NCBI GenBank assembly: GCA_018114805.1
Contig: CP073042.1
Span: forward strand, 3,162,001-3,226,000
Length of the DNA stretch: 64,000 nucleotides
Direction: 5' to 3'
Source: Candidatus Streptomyces philanthi
GTDB lineage: Bacteria > Actinomycetota > Actinomycetes > Streptomycetales > Streptomycetaceae
Position 1 is the first letter of the stretch; every line of letters starts with the position of its first letter. Shown piece by piece: positions 57,752 to 64,000 of the stretch. The notes below the pieces were generated by a model, which searched no databases, had not been told where the DNA came from, and saw only the letters and a list, made by a program, of their open reading frames with translations. The translations under genes and the position numbers were made by a program.

Positions 57752-59316
57752 CTATAAATATGTCGATAGCTTCATGTCGCTAGGGTGATTGGACACTGAC
57801 GCAGAGTCAACTAGCCTAGGTCGCGCGGTTCGATGAGCGTTGAACCGTGGCTGGCAGAGCCACGAGGGGGGAGGTTGTGCCAGCCTGCACTGCGTCCAGG
57901 CCACTCGCGCCCGAGCCCGCCAGGTGCACCCGCCGCGTGCACCCGCCACGCGGGCGGGCCCGACCCGCGCGAGTCCGCCGCCTCCGCGCAGCCGTCGCCC
58001 GTGGAGACTCGCCCCCGCGCAGCCACCCGGCCGCGGCCGGCCCCGCGCCACCGCGCACGCACAACGCGCCCCCCGCACCTTACAGTCCCCTCTTCTACGT
58101 CGCGGCCCGTCAGCCGCCGCGTCCAGGGCCTGTCGTACGTCCGCGAGGAGGTCGGCCGTGTCCTTGACACCGACTGAGAAGCGGATGAAGCCCTCCGACA
58201 CGTCGTCCCCGCCCCACCGCCCGCGCCGCTCGGCGGTCGACCGTACGCCGCCGAAGCTCGTCGCGTCGCTCACCAGGCGCAGGGCGGCCAGGAAGCGCTG
58301 GGCGTGGGCGCGGTCGGGGATGGCGAAGGACACCACGCATCCGTAACGGCCGTGCCGCATCTCCCGCTTCGCCACCTCGTGCGCGGGGTCCTGGGGCAGG
58401 CCGGGGTGGCGCACGCCGGTGACGTCGGGCCGGTCGAGCAGCAGGCGCGCCAGGGCCAGCGCGGTCACCGCCTGTCGGTCGACGCGGAGCTGGAGGGTGG
58501 CCAGCGAACGGTGGGCGATCGGGCCCGGGACGGCACCCACGCTCTTGCGCCAGGCCCGTACGCCGGCGGCCAGCTCCGGGGTGCGGCAGGTGACGTAACC
58601 GAGCAAGAGATCACCGTGGCCCGAGAGGGCCTTGGTGCCGCTGGCCAGCGAGAAGTCGGCGCCGAGCGCGAGGGGGTGCTGGCCGAGCGGCGTGGCCAAC
58701 GTGTTGTCGACCGCCACCAGCGCGCCCCGCTCGTGGGCCGCCGAGGCCAGCCGCCGGACGTCGCAGACGTCCAGGCTCGGGTTGCATGGCGTCTCCAGCC
58801 ACAGCAGCCGCGCCCCGTCGACGAGCGGGAGCTGCGCGTCGCCCCCGGTGGGGGCGGTGCGCACGGTGATGCCGTAGCCGGTGATCCGGTCGCGCAGCAC
58901 GTGCAGCAGGTGGTAGCCGTCGGAGGGCAGCACGACCGTGTCGCCCTGGCGCAGTTGTGAGAAGAGCACGGCCGACATCGCCGCGGCGCCGGAGGCGAAG
59001 ACGACGGTCTCGGGTCGCGGCAGAGAGCCGGGGGCGGTCGGGCCCGGTTCGGCGGGGGCACTCCAGTTCGGTGAGCGCCCGCTCCAAGAGCGTCCAGGTC
59101 GGGTTGGCGTCCCGGCCGTAGGTGTGCGGGCCGCCCAGCGGGTCCGCGTCGCCGGGCAGGTCGAAGTGGGCGGCGAAGACGGGCCCGGGCAGCGTCGGCT
59201 CGTACGCGGCCGGCTCGGGCAGCCCGGCCCGCACCGCGCGCCGCACCCCGCGTCTCGTCCCGTGCTTCGGCCTGTGCCTCGGCCCGTGGAGTGCTCCCCT
59301 CAACCGGGTCGCCCAT
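57752..59316 (-). CDS. Cys/Met-metabolism PLP enzyme (cystathionine gamma-lyase/synthase type; frameshifts)
   Basis: Start ATG 59316 is firm (AAGGAG upstream; MGDPVEGSTPRAEAQ). Two shifts near 59235 and 59065 carry the signal through YEPTLPGPVFAAHFDLPGD, THTYGRDANPTW-type sequence (GPHTYGRDANPTW) and PETVVFASGAAAMSAVLFSQL. It then reads LWLETPCNPSLDVCD, VAVDNTLATP and the PLP-lysine motif SGTKALSGHGDLLLGY, ending naturally near FIRFSVGVKDTADLLADVRQ (about 58110). The frame beyond that to 57752 is Arg/Gly-rich and probably spurious, the true stop being lost. Expected protein about 385-390 aa; lyase and synthase cannot be told apart. Confidence 0.83.
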
Positions 59317-59568
59317 GGTCCGCTCCTTCCGTGCCCTCGCGAGGGCCGCTCGTGCGTCCGCCTCCTGCGGCGTGTGGTGCTTGTCTCCGGCCCCCCGCGT
59401 CCGGCCAGGCGCTTCGACGCGCTCGGTGCCGCGCCCGGGAGCGGACGCCCCGCGGCCCCGGCCGGGCCTCCGGGTGGCGCGCCCGCCGGTCCGCCGGTCC
59501 GAGGGATGACCTCGGGGCGGCGTCCGTAGGGCCGCCGTCCGCGGGCCGCGCCCGACCGCGCCACGGGA

Positions 59569-59946
59569 TCAGTCCCGGTCGGGGAGGGCCGCGTTCAGGG
59601 CCCAGGAGACGATCGAGATGATCAGTGCGCCGACGAAGGCGGCCCCGAAGCCCTCCACGTGGAAGCTGAGGTCCATCGTGTCGGCCAGCCACGAGGTGAG
59701 CATCAGCATCAGGGCGTTCACGACCAGCGTGAACAGGCCAAGCGTGACCAGGAAGAGGGGAAACGAGAGAAACTTCACCACCGGCTTGACGATGAAGTTC
59801 ACCAGCCCAAAGAGCAGGGCCACCAGAATCAGGGCGACCGTCTTGCGGCCGGTGTTCTCGCCGGTGAAGGTGATGTCTTTGAGTAGCCAGATGGCGACCC
59901 ACAGGGCCGCCGCGTTGGCGAGCGTCTTTACTACGAAATTCCTCAT
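59569..59946 (-). CDS. Phage-holin-superfamily IV (PhlD) membrane protein
   Basis: 125 aa, four membrane helices: LANAAALWVAIWLLKDITF, VALILVALLFGLVNFIVKPVVKFLSFP, LFLVTLGLFTLVVNALMLML and FGAAFVGALIISIVSWAL. The FGLVNFIVKPVVKFLSFPLF block is diagnostic. Chromosomal copies like this are common and not prophage; function unknown. Divergent from the cupin gene with 43 bp between starts. Confidence 0.87.
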   Translation of the reverse strand: MRNFVVKTLANAAALWVAIWLLKDITFTGENTGRKTVALILVALLFGLVNFIVKPVVKFLSFPLFLVTLGLFTLVVNALMLMLTSWLADTMDLSFHVEGFGAAFVGALIISIVSWALNAALPDRD

Positions 59947-59989
59947 GGAAGCGATCGTTGCAGATGAGACAGCAAGGGGTGGAGAGGGC

Positions 59990-60307
59990 ATGAAGGCGTT
60001 CCGGCTGGACGAGCTGGAGGCGGAGCGCGCCGCCAACGGGGGGGCGTACCTGCAGTTCCTGCGGGAGCGCAACATGTCCGTGGGGCTGTACGCGCTGGAC
60101 GCTGGGAGCACCGATCCGCAGCAGCCACACCGGCAGGACGAGGTGTACCTGGTGATGAGCGGCCGCGCGGCGATCACCGTGGGCACGGAGACCACCCCGG
60201 TCGCGCGCGGCAGCGTCGTGTACGTGCCCGCCGGCGTGCCGCACAAGTTCCACCACATCTCGGAGGACCTGCGGGTCATGGTGGTCTTCTCGCCGCCCGA
60301 GAGCTGA
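59990..60307 (+). CDS. Cupin domain protein
   Basis: 105-aa single beta-barrel. Metal-binding motif 1 is PHRQDEVYLVMSGRA and motif 2 VYVPAGVPHKFH. Ribosome site GGAGAGGG directly before ATG 59990. Could be a small dioxygenase, isomerase or sensor; no partner suggests which. Confidence 0.88.
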   Translation: MKAFRLDELEAERAANGGAYLQFLRERNMSVGLYALDAGSTDPQQPHRQDEVYLVMSGRAAITVGTETTPVARGSVVYVPAGVPHKFHHISEDLRVMVVFSPPES

Positions 60308-60327
60308 CCCGGCGCGCCGGCGCCGGG
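60308..60327 (+). terminator. Terminator abutting the cupin stop
   Basis: 8-bp GC stem CCCGGCGC with a 4-nt loop beginning directly after the TGA. Confidence 0.65.
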
Positions 60328-60762
60328 CGCGTCCGAACGAGGACGTCCCCGCCCGGTCGCCTGGCCGCCCCGGCCGACCGTGCCCGGGCGGGCGCTTCCC
60401 CACGCCCCTCGCTCGCCCCCCGCGTCCCCCACAGCCCGCCGCTCCTCGCTCCCCGGGCCGGCCCCCCGCCCCCGTCCGGCCCGTCTGGTCCGACCGGCTC
60501 GCCCGACCCTGACGACCCCCGAGCCCCGTCCACGGCCCGCTCGCCCCGACCCCACCAGGCCGGCCGCCGTTCCGTCGGGACGTCGCCGGGTACCCGAGGT
60601 AGCCCGTGGGTGCCAGACGTAGGGGACGGGTCAGGGGAGTACGGGGGCCGTCCGCGCCCCACGGGCCGCCGCGCCGCTCTAGCATCGGGAGTACGAGGCG
60701 GAGACCAGCGAAGCAGCGAGATCACGGGATCGAGCAGGGCGAACAGAAAGCAGGGAGCCATC
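60328..60762. other. Pyrimidine-rich gene-free stretch
   Basis: About 430 bp with long C-rich runs in the first half; no supported gene. Confidence 0.5.
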
Positions 60763-60984
60763 GTGGCCGCGAAGCAGATACTGCAGGGCCTTCCGTGGTG
60801 GGTGAAGTGGGTCGTCGTGCCGCTTCTCGTCATCGTGGTCTTCGGCGGTCTGATCACCAGCGTCGTCGGCTTTGTCGCCTGGCTGTTGTTCCGGGCACTG
60901 CTGCTGGTCGCCGTCATCGGCGGTCTGGTCTACGTGGTGCGCAAGTTCACGTCATCCTCCCGGTCATCGCGCGACGACTGGTAG
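60763..60984 (+). CDS. DUF5326 family small membrane protein
   Basis: 73 aa starting VAAKQILQGLPWWVKWVVVP, with one or two membrane helices (PLLVIVVFGGLITSVVGFVAWLLFRALLLVAVIGGLVYVV) and a basic Ser-rich tail KFTSSSRSSRDDW. GTG 60763 is 6 nt after AGGGAG. A conserved streptomycete orphan near ssgR; function unknown. Confidence 0.85.
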   Translation: MAAKQILQGLPWWVKWVVVPLLVIVVFGGLITSVVGFVAWLLFRALLLVAVIGGLVYVVRKFTSSSRSSRDDW

Positions 60985-61106
60985 GGACCACAGCGCCCCT
61001 GGTGCAGACCTTCAACGGCGCGTTCCAGCCCCGGACATGACGCGATGCGCGGCATCCCACCACTTACCTAACCAGAAGCCCATCTTCCGGTTAGAGTGCG
61101 GAAACG

Positions 61107-62055
61107 TTGCGGTCCGGCATATGCCCCGACGGGGCGCGCGAGCCGGGTGACGCAGCGGTGGCGAGGGCGGCCCCCGCCCGGCGGGTGCGCTGCCGCCCGC
61201 AGCCCTGGGGGTGGCTGTGGTGTCAGCAGGCACGAGACCGCCGCGCCGACCGGTCCACAAGACGGGAACGCACCCGCACCCGCACGCGTACGGCCGGCGA
61301 ACCGCCTCCGCCCCGGCCGGAGGCGGCTCACATCCCCTCCGAACCGACCCTCATCAGCTCCGTCCAACGCGCGCTGCGCCTCCTGGAGGCCGTCGGCGCG
61401 CACGCGGACGGGGCGCCGGCCAAGCAGTTGGCACGCGAGGCGGGCCTGCCGCTGCCGACCGCCTACCACCTGCTGCGCACCCTCGCCCACGAGGGCTACC
61501 TCCAGCGCGAGAACGGCCTGTTCCGCTACGGCGACGCCGTCCGAAGGCTCGGCGCCGGCGGCGCGGGGCCCGGCCCGTCCGGTCGCCTCGCCCACATGGT
61601 CGCCGCGCTCGCCGGCCAACTCGGAGTGGCCGTCTACTTCGCCGTGTACCGCGAGGGTGAGGTGGACGTGCTCGCCACTGCCGACGCGCCCGGGGCGCCA
61701 GTGGTCGAAGAGTGGGCCGACTTCCGGCAGACTGCGCACGCGCACGCCATCGGACAGTGCCTGCTGGCCCAGCTCGACGAGGCCGAACGGGCCGACCACT
61801 TCGCGCGCTACCCGGGTGCGGGCCCTCACCCCCTACTCGGTGCGTGACGAGGCAGGATTCCACCGCCGGTGCGCCGCGAAACGGCCCCTTCAGCCCGTCT
61901 GCGAACGCGAGGAGTACGCGCTCGGCACGGTCTGCGCTGCCTTCCCCCTGATAGCCGGCGAGACGGCCGCGACCTTGGCGGTTTCCACCCCCTGGCCAGA
62001 GCGGAACGACTCTGCCCCGCTGTCGATTCGCTACGCTCCAGAGTCGGAGCGCTGA
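61107..62055 (+). CDS. ssgR: IclR-type regulator SsgR, activator of ssgA (frameshift)
   Basis: Transcription factor that activates the adjacent ssgA in S. coelicolor. IclR winged helix: LISSVQRALRLLEAVGAHADG, PAKQLAREAGLPLPTAYHLLRTLAHEGYLQR. The effector domain contains GQLGVAVYFAVYREGEVDVLATADAP and AHAIGQCLLAQLDEAERADHF. An extra G at about 61816 (CCCGGGTGCGG) breaks the frame; it resumes ALTPYSVRDEAGFHRR to PLSIRYAPESER at 62055. The start is unclear: relatives begin near AGEPPPPRPEAAH (about 61290), where this sequence has ACG and no standard start codon in frame, so 61107 is only the open limit. Confidence 0.85.
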
Positions 62056-62220
62056 TCGGCTCCCTGTCGTTCTCTAATCAGTGTCTGAAAACTCACTCCT
62101 TGTGATCCGCTGAGTGTTAGCGGATGATGGCGTCAAGAGGGCCAGGTTCGCTGAAACCTGGCCATTCCCACCGACTCGGGGCGGCGAACGATGCGTGACA
62201 CAGTCCAGGCAGAGGTGACG

Positions 62221-62628
62221 ATGACCTTCCTCGTCTCGGAGGAGCTCTCCTTCCGCATTCCGGTCGATCTCGGCTACGACAAGGCCGATCCGTACGCGGT
62301 GCGGTTCACCTTCCACCTTCCCGGCGATGCCCCCGTGAGCTGGGCCTTCGCCCGGGAGTTGCTCCTCGACGGGCTCTGCGGGCCCATCGGTGAGGGCGAC
62401 GTGCGCATCTGCCCAACTGGCCCGGACGAGCTCTCGGATGTGCTGATCCGGCTCCAAGTCGGCGCCGAGGGAGCCCTGTTCCGGGTCGGTGCGGCACCGC
62501 TGGTGGCCTTCCTGCACCGGACGGACCGACTGGTTCCGTTCGGTTGCGAGGAGGAGCCGAGCGACCCGGCCTGCAGCCTGGACGCGGTGTTGGACCGCAT
62601 CCTGGCGGGGGACCGTTACGCAGGGTGA
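62221..62628 (+). CDS. ssgA: SsgA-like sporulation/cell-division regulator
   Basis: 135-aa SALP-family protein; SsgA marks sites of septation and branching and helps localise SsgB and FtsZ during sporulation. The family opens MTFLVSEELSFRIPVDLGYDKA and runs FTFHLPGDAPVSWAFARELLLDG, VLIRLQVGAEGALFR, AAPLVAFLHRTDRLVPFG. Length and start match S. coelicolor SsgA (136 aa), and AGAGG precedes ATG 62221; an in-frame ATG at 62191 would add ten residues. Preceded by ssgR, as in other streptomycetes. The family spans sporulating actinomycetes only. Confidence 0.92.
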   Translation: MTFLVSEELSFRIPVDLGYDKADPYAVRFTFHLPGDAPVSWAFARELLLDGLCGPIGEGDVRICPTGPDELSDVLIRLQVGAEGALFRVGAAPLVAFLHRTDRLVPFGCEEEPSDPACSLDAVLDRILAGDRYAG

Positions 62629-62812
62629 GACGGGGTGTTGGTCACGGTCAGTTGCCTGGACGTTTTTTCGCCTGGGCCCCCGTAGGCGCTACGTGCCCGC
62701 GCCCCGGCGGCACTTCGAGCCCCCCGCGCACCCAAGTGCGCCACCGACCGCAGGCCCCGCGCCCGGGCCACCACCGACCGCCAGTCCCACCGGCCACCGC
62801 CTGCCCCACCCG
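62629..62812. other. Intergenic between ssgA and YibE/F gene
   Basis: Includes a six-T run at about 62663-62668 that could assist termination of ssgA; no hairpin seen before it. Confidence 0.4.
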
Positions 62813-64000
62813 CTACTTCGCCCGCCGGCGGCGGCCCTTACCGCGCCCCGGCAGGCCCGCGCCGCGCCCGGCCGGCGTGCCCGGCCCGGGCCCGGCGTTC
62901 GGCGCCGGTACGGGCGCGGGGCCGGCACCGCCGTCAGGCCGCTGGCCGACCGACGCGCCGACGCCGCGCCCCGCGCCCGACCCGCCCGCCGAGCCCGCTC
63001 CGCCCGTCGCGGCCGGCACGCTCGCCGTGCCGCGGTCCGCGGAGACGACCAGCGCCGCGAGCAGGGTGGTCACCGGCACCGAGGCCACCAGGCCGATGCT
63101 GCCGACCAGGGTCCGCACGATCTCCTCGGCAACGATCTCGCTGGTCGCGACCCTGCTCACGCCGCTGTCCGCGATCGAGAACAGCAGCAACAGCGGCAAC
63201 GCGGCGCCCGCGTAGGCGAGCACCAGCGTGTTGACCACCGACGCTATGTGGTCCCGCCCGATGCGCATGGCCGCCGCGTACAACGTGCGCCAATGCGCCG
63301 ACGGGTCGGTCTCCTTCAGCTCCCACACCGCCGAGGTCTGGGTGACGGTCACGTCGTCGAGGACGCCGAGCGAGCCGATGATGACGCCGGCGAGCAGCAG
63401 GCCCTGGATCTCGATGTCGGGGTAGAGCCCGTGCACCAGGCCGGTCTGGTCGTCGGTGTTGCCGGTCAGTCGGGCCCAGCCGATGAAAAGCGAGCCGAGC
63501 AGGCCGATCAGCAGCAGCGAGGTCAGCGTGCCGAGCACCGCGACGGAGGTCCTGGCGGTCAGCCCGTGACACATGTACAGCGCGACCAGCATGATCGCGC
63601 TGCCCCCGACCACCGCCACCACCAACGGGTTCGAGCCCTGCAGGATGGCGGGCAGGATGAACAGCGTCAGCACCCCGAAGCTGATCGCGAGCGTCACCAG
63701 CGCGGACACCCCGCGCAGCCGCCCCACTGCCACCACGGCCAGCGCGAACAGACCGGCCAGCAGCGCCATCGGCATCTCCCGATCGACGTCGGAGACCGAG
63801 TACTGCAACTCCTTGGGCGCCTTGGGGGCGTACGCCAGGATGAGCTTCTGCCCCTTCTCGTACTGCCGGGACGCGGACGGCTGCACGATCTCGGGGAACG
63901 TACGGCCCTTGTCCTTGCCCGACGTCACCTCGATCGTGGCCTTCTGGCACATCTCGTCCTTGGCCGCGCCCCCCGCCGCAGGGTCGCCCGACTGCTGGCC
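62813..64000 (-). CDS. YibE/F family membrane protein (5' end beyond window)
   Basis: Polytopic protein whose frame stays open to the right edge (residues AAKDEMCQKATIEV and earlier), so the N-terminus lies outside. An extracytoplasmic beta segment (TIEVTSGKDKGRTFPEI) is followed by seven to eight membrane helices with YibE/F signatures GLLGSLFIGWARLTGNTD, GLLLAGVIIGSLGVLDDVTVTQ and GRDHIASVVNTLVLAYAGAALPLLLLFS. It ends in a Gly/Pro-rich tail, GKGRRRRAK. Function unknown. Convergent with ssgA. Confidence 0.9.
   Translation of the reverse strand, partial: GQQSGDPAAGGAAKDEMCQKATIEVTSGKDKGRTFPEIVQPSASRQYEKGQKLILAYAPKAPKELQYSVSDVDREMPMALLAGLFALAVVAVGRLRGVSALVTLAISFGVLTLFILPAILQGSNPLVVAVVGGSAIMLVALYMCHGLTARTSVAVLGTLTSLLLIGLLGSLFIGWARLTGNTDDQTGLVHGLYPDIEIQGLLLAGVIIGSLGVLDDVTVTQTSAVWELKETDPSAHWRTLYAAAMRIGRDHIASVVNTLVLAYAGAALPLLLLFSIADSGVSRVATSEIVAEEIVRTLVGSIGLVASVPVTTLLAALVVSADRGTASVPAATGGAGSAGGSGAGRGVGASVGQRPDGGAGPAPVPAPNAGPGPGTPAGRGAGLPGRGKGRRRRAK

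Overview
The window is high-GC actinobacterial DNA and almost certainly a Streptomyces chromosome next to oriC. The evidence is the gene order (parB, acetyltransferase, trxA-trxB, sigM with its anti-sigma factor, pseudokinase, MurJ, DUF6049, CCA-adding enzyme, inositol-1-phosphate synthase, PadR, bifunctional PBP, FemX-like gene, rpsF-ssb-rpsR-rplI, dnaB). Eight perfect parS sites (GTTTCACGTGAAAC) and one single-mismatch copy lie in the first 27.2 kb, and an ssgR-ssgA sporulation pair sits near the right end. The same order surrounds parB in Mycobacterium tuberculosis and S. coelicolor (from memory, not searched).

1-30.6 kb is conserved core. parB enters from the left. Convergent to it is the leftward envelope/redox run: DUF6049 protein -> MurJ flippase -> pseudokinase, then sigM -> anti-sigma -> trxB -> trxA, with a SigR-type promoter before trxB. 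Next come the tRNA CCA-adding enzyme, an MFS gene whose 3' end carries three parS sites, a PadR regulator followed by inositol-1-phosphate synthase, a bifunctional penicillin-binding protein, a GT87 glycosyltransferase, an alanine-racemase-like PLP protein paired with FemX, the ribosomal protein/SSB operon, a MATE transporter and the replicative helicase DnaB, which has a cluster of DnaA boxes in its leader.

30.6-47 kb looks accessory. Genes are sparse and intergenic spaces long. It holds an acidic orphan, a small basic protein, a decayed ketosynthase remnant, an ECF sigma/CU044_5270 pair, a PAP2 membrane phosphatase with an AT-rich 5' end, an MmpS-like secreted protein whose lipobox cysteine is replaced, a VanX-type dipeptidase behind two perfect DnaA boxes, a leaderless small regulator, a B3/4-domain protein, a dead AraC gene, a VOC protein, a serine beta-lactamase-like hydrolase and a broken SGNH esterase. 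Three potent G-quadruplex tracts lie between 37.4 and 40.4 kb.

47-64 kb mixes regulators and metabolic genes: GNAT, a divergent MarR/MFS pair, DUF2269, a HAD phosphatase, a flavohaemoglobin with a 340-residue disordered head followed 14 bp later by a PPOX-fold protein with a long His/Gln/Pro-rich tail, NUDIX, LysR, a Cys/Met PLP enzyme, a holin-fold membrane protein divergent from a cupin, DUF5326, ssgR-ssgA, and the 3' part of a YibE/F gene running off the right end.

An important caveat for every reader: at least fifteen conserved genes carry one or more isolated frameshifts, mostly an apparent extra base at short homopolymers. Removing them restores family-length proteins, and in two operons it restores 4-bp stop/start overlaps. 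Most therefore look like sequence errors rather than real decay; the AraC gene (two in-frame stops) and the ketosynthase remnant look truly dead.
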